64,000 nucleotides of DNA from Sphingosinicellaceae bacterium (GTDB taxonomy: Bacteria > Pseudomonadota > Alphaproteobacteria > Sphingomonadales > Sphingomonadaceae). Under the pieces are notes generated by a model. It worked only from the letters and a program-made list of their open reading frames with translations, was not told the origin of the DNA and searched no databases. The DNA lies in contig CP079108.1 of assembly GCA_019285715.1 (NCBI GenBank), forward strand, positions 3,053,001 to 3,117,000, given 5' to 3'. The position numbers and the translations under genes were made by a program. Of the stretch, positions 53,924 to 62,362 are shown in pieces. The stretch's first letter is position 1; every line of letters begins with the position of its first letter.

Positions 53924-54376
53924 CTAGTGCTCTGCCCACGTCGCAGCAAAAGCCGGCGAGGCGTGGAAGCTGGACGGCTCCGGTGAGACCGGCGGCGGAT
54001 CGAGGATGCCTTCTTCGAGGTAGCGCATCGCGGTGATCATCCCCGCGCGGCTGAACGGCTTGGCGACGACACCGTGCGCGCCGGCGAAACCCTCGGGTAT
54101 CTTCCTGACATTGGCGGTGACGAACACGATGATCGCATCGGGCCAGTGTGCCTTGATATGCGCCGAGACCTCGAGGCCCGTCGATCCTTCGGCAAGATGC
54201 ATGTCGACGAAGGCGAGGCTCGGCTCGATCGAGTCCGGAAGGTCCTGCACCTCACGCAGGCAAACCGCCGATGCGACGACCCGGTGGCCGACATCCTCGA
54301 CGATGGATTCGAGATCCATCGCCAGCAGCGCCTCATCCTCGACGATCAGAACATTCAGGGGCATGTGCGAGGTCAT
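53924..54376 (-). CDS. Single-domain response regulator
   Basis: A 150-residue CheY-like receiver with an unstructured C-terminal tail. Acidic pair VEDEA, phospho-acceptor LAFVDMHLAEG, Thr in IVFVTANV and Lys in GVVAKPFSRAG are all present. There is no output domain. It lies two bases after the LOV kinase gene and is probably its phosphorylation partner. Single-domain receivers with HWE/HisKA_2 kinases often feed into the alphaproteobacterial general stress response. Confidence 0.9.
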   Translation of the reverse strand: MTSHMPLNVLIVEDEALLAMDLESIVEDVGHRVVASAVCLREVQDLPDSIEPSLAFVDMHLAEGSTGLEVSAHIKAHWPDAIIVFVTANVRKIPEGFAGAHGVVAKPFSRAGMITAMRYLEEGILDPPPVSPEPSSFHASPAFAATWAEH

Positions 54377-54378
54377 CC

Positions 54379-55479
54379 CTATGCTGCCAAGGGGAAGCGG
54401 ACCGAAACCCGGGTGCCGGTCGGTGCCGGGTGCCAGACCGTCGTCGCCTTTATCTGCCGCGACAGGCGATCGACCAGCGAACGGCCGATCGAGTCCGGGC
54501 GCGGCGCATCGACATCGAACCCCGGACCGTCGTCGTGCAGATCGATCAGCGCATGGCCATCGACGGCGCGGACCGTCAGGCTGAGCTCGCCGGCGCGACC
54601 GTCGGCATAGCCATGCTTGACAGCATTGGTGATCAGCTCGTTCAGCACCAGCCCGACTGCCGCCGCCTTGCCGGCGCCGATCTCGACCTTGTCGACCGTC
54701 GTCTTCAGCTTGATGTTCGATCGACCACTGGCACCGATAACATCATTGGCAAGGTTGCTGGCGAAGGCTCCGACGTCGAACCGGGTGATATCTTCGGACT
54801 GATACAGCCGCCGGTGCACCGTCGACAGCGCGTCGACCCGCTCGAGCATATTCTCGAGCGTTTGCTGTAGCTTGGGGTCCGGCAACGAGCGCGATTGCAG
54901 CCTGAGCAGCGACCCGATCATGTTGAGGTTGTTCTTGACCCTGTGATCCACCTCATGGAGCAAAGTCGTCTTGGCCTCGAGCGCCGCTTCGAGGTCAGCG
55001 GTCCGGGCATGGACGATAGCCTCTACCCGGACTTTCTGTTCGACCATCTTGTGCTGGGCATCGACCCGTTCGCTGACATCAAGCTGCGAGGCGAAAAAAT
55101 ACTGAACCGCGCCGTCGTCACCGCGCACCGGACTGACGTAGAGCGCATTCCAGAACGTCGAACCATCCTTGCGATAGTTGAGCAGATCGACGTTGATCGA
55201 CTCCTCGGCCTGGATCGCAGCCCGGACTTTGGCGACGCCGGCAGGGTCGGTGTTCTCGCCCTGCAGAAAGCGGCAGTTGCGTCCGATAATCTCGGACCGG
55301 TCGTAACCGGTCAGGGTCTGGAACGCTTCGTTGGCGAATACAATTGGATGATCCGGCTTCCGCGGATCGGTAATCACCATCGGCATGCGGGTGCCGCGGA
55401 TCGCTGCGGCGAATGGATCGCCGCGTCCGGGTTCGTGCCGAATGATTTCCGTCAGACGCCAGTCTTCGCGTTCGTCCAC
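54379..55479 (-). CDS. LOV-domain blue-light sensor histidine kinase (HisKA_2/HWE type)
   Basis: A 366-residue soluble kinase. The N-terminal PAS is a LOV domain with the flavin-adduct motif GRNCRFLQG (Cys69), NYRKDGSTFWNALYVSPV and the Gln in FFASQLDVSE. A short coiled linker leads to a HisKA_2 box LLHEVDHRVKNNLNMIGSLL (His179) and an HATPase with LVLNELITNAVKHGY and DDGPGFD. Blue light should form a Cys-flavin bond and switch kinase activity. It is the first gene of an operon with the response regulator and has an EcfG-like promoter upstream. Confidence 0.93.
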   Translation of the reverse strand: MDEREDWRLTEIIRHEPGRGDPFAAAIRGTRMPMVITDPRKPDHPIVFANEAFQTLTGYDRSEIIGRNCRFLQGENTDPAGVAKVRAAIQAEESINVDLLNYRKDGSTFWNALYVSPVRGDDGAVQYFFASQLDVSERVDAQHKMVEQKVRVEAIVHARTADLEAALEAKTTLLHEVDHRVKNNLNMIGSLLRLQSRSLPDPKLQQTLENMLERVDALSTVHRRLYQSEDITRFDVGAFASNLANDVIGASGRSNIKLKTTVDKVEIGAGKAAAVGLVLNELITNAVKHGYADGRAGELSLTVRAVDGHALIDLHDDGPGFDVDAPRPDSIGRSLVDRLSRQIKATTVWHPAPTGTRVSVRFPLAA

Positions 55480-55801
55480 GCCGCCATACTCTCGCTATCC
55501 GGCGAGCCTGATCTGCCGCCGAGGTGCTGATTGTCGAGCTAAACACAGCCTTGGCGTGGCTCGTTCCGACTTGATCGAATTAAGCTGCTGCGCTCCCGGG
55601 AAGCGGGCAGGCACGACCCACCGTTCAGCGCCGGGTCTTCTCAGTTGATCTCGATTGATCGGCGCGAGCGCGATCGATCTGGAAGTCATATGGTCGGTAC
55701 CGACTAATCGGCGGCAACGGCCACCATAGATTGCGCGCAATCACTGGCCGGTCAGTGCAGGACGGATCTGGCGCGCATCAGGTGAGTGACTGTCGAGCCC
55801 G
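55480..55801. other. Intergenic stretch with the LOV kinase promoter
   Basis: 322 bases between the pit remnant and the LOV kinase start. It holds the EcfG-like promoter (55542-55567). No ORF with protein character or ribosome site is seen. Confidence 0.45.
55542..55567 (-). promoter_or_regulatory. EcfG-type general stress promoter of the LOV kinase operon
   Basis: On the minus strand GGAAC (55567-55563) is followed by a 17-base spacer and TGTT (55545-55542). The alphaproteobacterial EcfG consensus is GGAAC-N16-17-CGTT. The predicted transcript would start near 55534, about 55 bases before the LOV kinase ATG. LOV/HWE kinases are known to act in the EcfG-PhyR stress pathway, so this would be feedback control. 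Confidence 0.6.
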
Positions 55802-56566
55802 TCAGCCGAGGCCCAGCCCACGGACCGCCGACAGGAATAGCGCGTAGAGCAATCCGGCAAGCACCATCGCTGCCGGCAGCGTCGTCACCCATGCCATGGC
55901 GATGTTGCGTACGGTGCTCTTCTGCAGCCCGGCACCATCGGCGACCATCGTGCCGGCGACACCGCTCGACAGGATGTGCGTCGTCGACACCGGCATGCCC
56001 TTGACCTGCGCCAGCAGAATCGTGCTCGCGGCAATCAGTTCGGCGGCGGCGCCCATGCCGTAGGTCAGGTGGGTCTTGCCGATCTTCTCGCCGACGGTAA
56101 CGACGATGCGTTTCCAGCCGATCATCGTACCGAGCCCGAGCGCCAGCGCCACTGATACCTTCACCCAGATCGGGATGTAGCGAGTGCCGTCCTCGAGCAG
56201 CTTGCCATAGCTCTTGAGCTTCTTGTCGCCGCCGCCGGGATAGGCGCTTTTCGCCTTGTCCTCGTCCTTGGTCAGCAGCCGCAGCGTATCGTAGACGACG
56301 TACATCTCGTTGCGCAGGTTCTTGGTCGCTGCCGCCGGGACGTGCTTGATCGAGCCATAATTCTTCAGTTCGGCGACGATGTCGGACGAGACGCTATCGA
56401 GCGCGGCATAGACCTGCGGCGTGTCGGTCTCATGCTTGCGCAAGGCATCGCGCAAGGTTTCGCGGGCGGCGTCGACATCGGGCGTGGCGCCGCCGGACCG
56501 GGTTCGGAACACTGTCTGCGCCGCTGCCGACGCTTCGATGAACGCTGGTGTCGAGCTGTCGGGCAT
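55802..56566 (-). pseudogene. pit: 5'-truncated PiT-family inorganic phosphate transporter
   Basis: A 254-residue frame carrying only the second half of a PiT phosphate permease. The central cytosolic loop ([34 protein letters not shown]) is followed by the second PiT repeat: [20 protein letters not shown], the signature [20 protein letters not shown] and final helices. The first half with the GANDV-type repeat, about 250 residues, is missing. There is no credible start or ribosome site. The break lies near 56570-56590, exactly where the opposite-strand beta-helix gene loses its own 5' end. Confidence 0.8.
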
Positions 56567-59198
56567 CGTGCCGGTGCCAACGATCGTGCCACGCGACAAG
56601 ATCGTCCGCGACGCCAACTCCGGCACTTTCTATTCCTCGATGAGCAACATCGATGTCGAGATCGGCGCCCGCAATCCGGCCGCCGCCGCGGTCCGCTTCC
56701 GCATGGCGCAGCACGCTTTCCTCAGCCATATGGACTTCCGGCTAGGGTCCGGCTTCGCCGGTGTCTACCAGGCCGGCAACGTCATGAAGGACGTGCATTT
56801 CCATGGTGGCCGCTACGGCATCGTGTCTGAAAAGACCTCGCCCGCGTGGCAGTTCACGCTGATCGACGCGACCTTCGATGGGCAGCGCGACGCCGCCATC
56901 CGCGAGCACGAAGTCGACCTGACATTGGTCAACGTTTCGATCCGCGATACCCCGGTCGGGATCGACATCGACCGGGGCTACAGCGACTCGCTGTGGGGCA
57001 AGAACATCCGCTTCGAGAACGTCTCGCGCGCCGCCGTCGTCATCTCGAACGAGAACCGCGTCTTCACCCAAATCGGCTTCGACAACGCGCTGGCGTCGAA
57101 TACTCCGGTGTTCGCGCGCTTCCGGGACAGCGGCAAGACGGTCCCGGGTAAGGGGCGCACCTACCGCGTCGCGGCGTTCAGCTACGGGCTGACCGTGCCG
57201 GCGCTCGGACAGGTCGGCACCTACCAGACCGACGCGCAGATCGTCGCACTGCCCGCCCTCCCCGCGCCGCTGCAGGCTGCGGTCCGCTCGACCCCGCCGA
57301 TGGGCGAATGGACCAACGTCCGCACGCTCGGCGCGAAGGGCGACGGCAAGGCCGACGACACCGCGGTGATCCAGGGCGCGATCGACGCACATCGCGTGCT
57401 GTATTTCCCGGCCGGATTCTACGTCGTGACGGGTTCGCTGACGTTGCGGCCCGACACCGTGCTGATGGGCCTTCATCCGGCAATGGCGCAGCTCGTCGTT
57501 CCCGACAACGATCCCCGCCATGCCGGCGTTGGCCCGATAATCCCGATACTCCAGACCCCGCGCGGCGGCGACAACATCGTCTCCGGCCTCGGGCTGTTCA
57601 CCGGGCGGGTCAACCCGCGCGCCTCGGCGCTGCTGTGGCGATCGGGCGCCAACAGCCTCGTCGAGGACGTCAAGATCATGGGCGGCGGCGGCACGCCGAC
57701 TGCTGACGGCAAGCCGCTCGGCTCGCTCTCCAGCCGCGGCGGCGATCCGGTCGCTGAAAACCGCCTCGACGGCCAGTACCCGAGCATCTGGGTGACCGAC
57801 GGCGGCGGCGGCACTTTCACCGACGTGTGGAGCCCGAACAGCTTCGCCTCGGCGGGCTTCTACGCCTCGGACACCAGCACGCCCGCGCACATCTACGAGA
57901 TGTCGGTCGAGCATCATGTCCGCAACGAGATCGTCCTCGAGAACGTCCACAACTGGGAATTCCTCGCGCCCCAGACCGAGCAGGAAGTCGCCGACGGGCC
58001 TGATACGATCGCGCTCGAAATCCGCAATTCGAGCAACCTCCTGTTCGCCAATTACCACGCCTACCGCGTCACCCGGAGCTATCACCCGGCACGCGACACG
58101 GTGAAGCTGTTCAACTCGACCGACCTCCATTTCCGCAACCTCCACGTCAACGGCGAGAGCGGCTTCGCGACCTGCGAGGACCAGGGCTGCGGCACCTTCC
58201 TGCGGGCCGGCAAGTTCCCGTTCGAGAACAGCATCACCGACGTCACCAGCAAGCTGGAAGTCCGCGAGCGCGAGTTCGCCAGGCTCGACATCCTCGGCAA
58301 GCCTGCCGCAGTCGAGCCCGCCTGGCTCCCCGGCGGCGGCAAGGTCCGCAAGCTGGAGGACGGTTTCTTCTCGATCTCGGGCGCCACGGTCGGCCCGGAC
58401 GGGACACTCTATTTCGTCGAGCACCGTTTCCAGCGCATCTGGAAGTGGACTGAGGCGGGCGGGCTGGAGATCGTCCGAGACCTCTCGCTCGATCCGGTCA
58501 ACCTTGCCATCGACCGCTCGGGCAAATTGCTCGTGCTGTCGTCGCTGGCGCGCGAGGGTGCGGTCTATTCGGTCGACCCGGCTGGGCCGAAGGACCAGCT
58601 TACGCTGATCCCGCCGACCCCTGTCCATGCGCACCTGGAGGCGCAGACACTTCTCCCGGTCAACTGGTGGAGCAACGGCGAATTCCGTGACCAGTTGAAC
58701 CACGACACCTATCAGTTCGCCACGCTCGCCGAGATGTTCGCCAGCGAGGCGGGCACTGCCAAGGCGCAGGAGTATGTGTCGCCCGACGGCAGCCTTGCTT
58801 TGCCGGCATTCCGCACTTGGCTGCAGGGACCGCTCGATCATGTCGGCTGGCGCTGGTCGAACTCGCTGGACGCCTACGGCCTGATCGGGGGCAAGCCCGG
58901 GCAGCGCGTGTTCGTCACCAACGGCTCGGAGAACGTCACTTACACCGGCACGGTCGGTGAAGGCGGCGCGCTCCGCGCCTTGAAACCCTTTGCCAACCGC
59001 GGCGGCGAGAGTGTCGCGGTCGATGCCAGCGGGCGCGTCTTCGTCGCCAACGGGCAGGTCTTCGTCTACGGCGCGGACGGTCGCGAAGCGGGCCGCATCG
59101 ACGTACCCGAGCGGCCCCTGCAGCTGATCTTTGGTGGTGCCGACGAGGCCACGTTGTTCATCCTGACGCACCACGCACTCTACGCGGTCCGGCCATGA
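56538..59198 (+). CDS. 5'-truncated GH55-like tandem beta-helix protein with C-terminal beta-propeller
   Basis: An 886-residue frame lacking about 140 N-terminal residues found in its intact paralogue at 62363. Homology begins near 56575 ([20 protein letters not shown]). The first beta-helix half is partial; the second starts [20 protein letters not shown], a Pectate_lyase_3 motif, as in GH55 exo-beta-1,3-glucanases. After residue 600 comes an SMP-30-like propeller ([47 protein letters not shown]). No signal peptide or ribosome site is present; the ATG given lies in sequence antisense to pit. It is probably not exported and may be non-functional. Confidence 0.7.
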   Translation: MNAGVELSGIVPVPTIVPRDKIVRDANSGTFYSSMSNIDVEIGARNPAAAAVRFRMAQHAFLSHMDFRLGSGFAGVYQAGNVMKDVHFHGGRYGIVSEKTSPAWQFTLIDATFDGQRDAAIREHEVDLTLVNVSIRDTPVGIDIDRGYSDSLWGKNIRFENVSRAAVVISNENRVFTQIGFDNALASNTPVFARFRDSGKTVPGKGRTYRVAAFSYGLTVPALGQVGTYQTDAQIVALPALPAPLQAAVRSTPPMGEWTNVRTLGAKGDGKADDTAVIQGAIDAHRVLYFPAGFYVVTGSLTLRPDTVLMGLHPAMAQLVVPDNDPRHAGVGPIIPILQTPRGGDNIVSGLGLFTGRVNPRASALLWRSGANSLVEDVKIMGGGGTPTADGKPLGSLSSRGGDPVAENRLDGQYPSIWVTDGGGGTFTDVWSPNSFASAGFYASDTSTPAHIYEMSVEHHVRNEIVLENVHNWEFLAPQTEQEVADGPDTIALEIRNSSNLLFANYHAYRVTRSYHPARDTVKLFNSTDLHFRNLHVNGESGFATCEDQGCGTFLRAGKFPFENSITDVTSKLEVREREFARLDILGKPAAVEPAWLPGGGKVRKLEDGFFSISGATVGPDGTLYFVEHRFQRIWKWTEAGGLEIVRDLSLDPVNLAIDRSGKLLVLSSLAREGAVYSVDPAGPKDQLTLIPPTPVHAHLEAQTLLPVNWWSNGEFRDQLNHDTYQFATLAEMFASEAGTAKAQEYVSPDGSLALPAFRTWLQGPLDHVGWRWSNSLDAYGLIGGKPGQRVFVTNGSENVTYTGTVGEGGALRALKPFANRGGESVAVDASGRVFVANGQVFVYGADGREAGRIDVPERPLQLIFGGADEATLFILTHHALYAVRP

Positions 59199-59295
59199 AA
59201 AGCGGACCCATCACTACGCCGATCCCGGGAACACGGGACGGCCGCCGACGGAACATCGGCAAGCGCTTCTAACAAGCACGACAGGGGAGATTGAC

Positions 59296-62200
59296 ATGGG
59301 CACGACGACACCGACCAACCGGAACCAGCGCCTCCACATCCGCCGCACCACGAGCCTCGCCGCGATCGCAATAGCGGCGCTTGCCGGCCCGGCCTTCGCG
59401 CAGTCCCCGCCCGCTTCGCCGGCAGGCGATGTGCCGGCTTCGACCCAGAGCGCCGACCCCGCCGCCCCGCCGGCGCTCACCGGCTCCACCGGCACGGCGC
59501 GCGAGACTCCTGCCCCCGAAAGCGACATCGTCGTCACCGGCTCGCGCATCATCTCGAGCGGCTACACCGCGCCGACCCCGACCACGGTGATCGGCGAAGC
59601 GCAGATCAACGCCAACGCGCAACCCAATATCTTCAACACCATCGCTCAGCTGCCGTCCCTGCAGGGCTCGACCGGCGCCGCGACCGGCACGTTCAGCACG
59701 TCGAGCGGCACGCAGGGCCTCAGCTCGTTCTCGCTCCGCGGTCTCGGCCCGATCCGCACGCTCACCCTGCTCGATGGCCAGCGCGTCGTCGGTGCGAACG
59801 TGACCGGCGTGCCCGACATCAGCATGTTCCCGCAGTTGCTGATCAAGCGCGTCGACGTGGTGACCGGCGGTGCCTCCGCCTCTTATGGTTCTGATGCCGT
59901 CGGCGGCGTCGTCAACTTCATCACCGACACCCGCTTCGAGGGCTTCAAGGGCAATATCCAGGGCGGCATCACCACCTACGGCGACAATGCCCAAGGCCTC
60001 GTGCAGGCGGCCTACGGCAAGGCGTTTTTCGACAACCGGCTGCACGTGATCGTCAGCGGCGAATACGACCACGAAGACGGTGTCGGTGCGGGTGATTTCG
60101 GCACGGACCTCGCAAAGGGCCGCGATTGGTACCGTGCCACGACGCTGGTCAACACCGGGCAGACCAACAACGGGTTGCCGCAATTCAACTACCGCGACTA
60201 TGCGCAGCCGTATCAGTACGCCCGGTACGGCCTGATCAACAACGGCCCGCTGCAGGGCATCGCGTTCGACAAGAGCGGCACGCCATACAACTTCAACTAC
60301 GGATCGGGCGGGCAGCCGCTCGGCAATGGGCGGGTCAGTGGCTGCTATCCCGGCAACAGCTTCTGCGTCGGCGGCGACCTGACCGGAGCCCCCGGGTCCG
60401 GGGCATCGCTCCAATCCGCGCTGGAGCGCATCGACGGGTTCGGCCGGATCGGCTATGATTTTGCCGACAAGAACGAGGTCTACCTGACCGTCAACATCGC
60501 GCAGGTGAAGACCTCCAACCAGCCGAGCCCGGGCTACAACCGGCCGAACCTGACCGTTCAGTGCGCCAATCCGTTCTTGCCGCAGTCGATCCGGGACCGC
60601 TGCGTCACGGCCGGCATCACCGCGTTCAACTTCGGGACCAGCAACGGCAATTTCCCGGACCCGAAGGTCTCGACCGACCGGCGTCAGTACCGCTTCGTCG
60701 GCGGCCTCAAGGGCGAGTTCGACCTGATCGGCTCCGACTGGAGGTACGACGCCTACTACGAGCATGGCACCACGCTGTCGGACATCAACGTCGACGATAT
60801 CGTGCTGCAGAACCGTTATGTGGCGGCGACCAACGCGATCACCCTCAACGGTGCGATCGTTTGCGCCGATGCGGGCGCACGCGCCGCGGGTTGCCAGCCG
60901 ATCAACATTTTCGGCGGTGCGGCCCCGTCGTCGGCGGCGTTGGCTTACGTGACGCCCGCGAATGGACCATTCCAGCACACCAAGCTGACCCAGGACGTCG
61001 CCAGCCTCAACATCTCGGGCGAGCCGCTGCAACTGTGGGCGGGCCCGCTCGCGGTGGCCTTCGGCGGGGAGTATCGCCGCGAAGCCTATCATGTGAACGG
61101 CGATCCGTACGGCGCGGGTGTATCGGATATCAGCCCGAACAGCGCCGACTACCCGGCGGACCCGCTGCTCAACTCGACGTTGGGGAGCAACTGGGCGGCC
61201 GGCAACTACAAGAACGGCCACGGCAAATACGACGTGTACGAGGGCTTCCTGGAGCTTAACCTGCCGCTGGTCGACAGTGAAGCGCTGGGCCGCGCGAATC
61301 TGAATGGTGCGGGTCGCGTCACCCACTACAGCACCTCGGGCACCGTCTGGGCGTGGAAGATCGGCGGGACTTGGGACACGCCGGTCGACGGCATCCGTTT
61401 GCGGGCCGTAACCTCACGCGACGTCCGCGCACCGAACCTGTCGGAGCTGTTCGCGGCGCCGACCGTGACGACGCTGCCGAACTTCAGCAACCCGTTCCAG
61501 AACGTCGCGGTGCAGGCGTTTCAAAACACTGTCGGCAATCCCAATTTGAAGCCGGAGATTGCCAGAAATACCGAGGCCGGGATCGTGCTGTCACGTCCGT
61601 CGTGGCTGCCGGGCCTGAGCCTGTCGTTCGACTATTACAACATCAAGCTGAGCGGCGTGGTCTCGACGTTGTCGGCCGACCAGATCGTCCGCTTCTGCTT
61701 CGAGGGCAACCAGGCATTTTGCGGTGGCTTCGTGCTCGACAGTCCGCAACAGGGTGGCAATTTCATCAACGTCCAGCCGTTCAACCTCGCCTCCTGGAAG
61801 ACCAGCGGCTTCGACATCGAGGCAAGCTACCAGTGGGACAAGCCGTTAGGGCTGCCGGGCAGCTTCAGCGTTCGCGCCCTTGCCACGCACGTCAGCAAGT
61901 TCCTGGTCAATGCAGGGATCAAGGGCGTGGCCACGGTCGACCAGGCCGGCGCCAACAACGGCAACACGCCGGACTGGAAAGGACTGGTCATCCAGAGCTA
62001 CAGCAACGACGATTTCAGCCTGACGCTGCAGGAGCGCTGGTTCAGCAGCGGAACCTTCGGCAACCAGTATGTCGTCTGCCAGACCGGTTGCCCGGCATCG
62101 ACTGCCAATAACCCGACCGTCGACTACAACAAGATGAAGGGCGCGCTCTACGTCGACGTCGGCGGATCCTACAACATCCGCCCGCAGGTCACCGCCTATT

Positions 62201-62331
62201 TCAAGGTCGACAACGTCTTCGACCACGACCCGGCAGCTGCGCCGCAAACCAACACCGGTCTCGACGTCAATCCGGCGCTGTACGACACCCTCGGCCGGAC
62301 GTTCCGTGCCGGCGTCCGGTTCAAGTTCTGA
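59296..62331 (+). CDS. Large TonB-dependent receptor, probable oligosaccharide importer
   Basis: A 1011-residue outer-membrane receptor. The signal peptide is in SLAAIAIAALAGPAFAQ; the TonB box is ESDIVVTGSRIISSGYTAPT; the plug has SFSLRGLGPIRTLTLLDGQR and TGGASASYGSDAVGGVVNFI; the barrel ends TLGRTFRAGVRFKF with a terminal aromatic. AGGGGAG lies before the ATG. The size and the GSRI box match sphingomonad carbohydrate receptors (SusC-like in role). It is flanked by two GH55-like beta-helix genes on the same strand, so import of beta-glucan or pectic oligosaccharide is likely. Confidence 0.92.
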   Translation: MGTTTPTNRNQRLHIRRTTSLAAIAIAALAGPAFAQSPPASPAGDVPASTQSADPAAPPALTGSTGTARETPAPESDIVVTGSRIISSGYTAPTPTTVIGEAQINANAQPNIFNTIAQLPSLQGSTGAATGTFSTSSGTQGLSSFSLRGLGPIRTLTLLDGQRVVGANVTGVPDISMFPQLLIKRVDVVTGGASASYGSDAVGGVVNFITDTRFEGFKGNIQGGITTYGDNAQGLVQAAYGKAFFDNRLHVIVSGEYDHEDGVGAGDFGTDLAKGRDWYRATTLVNTGQTNNGLPQFNYRDYAQPYQYARYGLINNGPLQGIAFDKSGTPYNFNYGSGGQPLGNGRVSGCYPGNSFCVGGDLTGAPGSGASLQSALERIDGFGRIGYDFADKNEVYLTVNIAQVKTSNQPSPGYNRPNLTVQCANPFLPQSIRDRCVTAGITAFNFGTSNGNFPDPKVSTDRRQYRFVGGLKGEFDLIGSDWRYDAYYEHGTTLSDINVDDIVLQNRYVAATNAITLNGAIVCADAGARAAGCQPINIFGGAAPSSAALAYVTPANGPFQHTKLTQDVASLNISGEPLQLWAGPLAVAFGGEYRREAYHVNGDPYGAGVSDISPNSADYPADPLLNSTLGSNWAAGNYKNGHGKYDVYEGFLELNLPLVDSEALGRANLNGAGRVTHYSTSGTVWAWKIGGTWDTPVDGIRLRAVTSRDVRAPNLSELFAAPTVTTLPNFSNPFQNVAVQAFQNTVGNPNLKPEIARNTEAGIVLSRPSWLPGLSLSFDYYNIKLSGVVSTLSADQIVRFCFEGNQAFCGGFVLDSPQQGGNFINVQPFNLASWKTSGFDIEASYQWDKPLGLPGSFSVRALATHVSKFLVNAGIKGVATVDQAGANNGNTPDWKGLVIQSYSNDDFSLTLQERWFSSGTFGNQYVVCQTGCPASTANNPTVDYNKMKGALYVDVGGSYNIRPQVTAYFKVDNVFDHDPAAAPQTNTGLDVNPALYDTLGRTFRAGVRFKF

Positions 62332-62362
62332 CCGGCTCCCGGCCCGGCGGGGGAGTGTCGGC

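Noticed and set aside
56742-59174. 810-codon minus-strand frame opposite the truncated GH55-like gene
   Set aside because: Asp/Arg-rich antisense frame typical of third-position GC bias; no motifs.
59269-61326. 685-codon minus-strand frame opposite the TonB receptor
   Set aside because: Antisense artefact; the plus strand has signal peptide, TonB box, plug and barrel.
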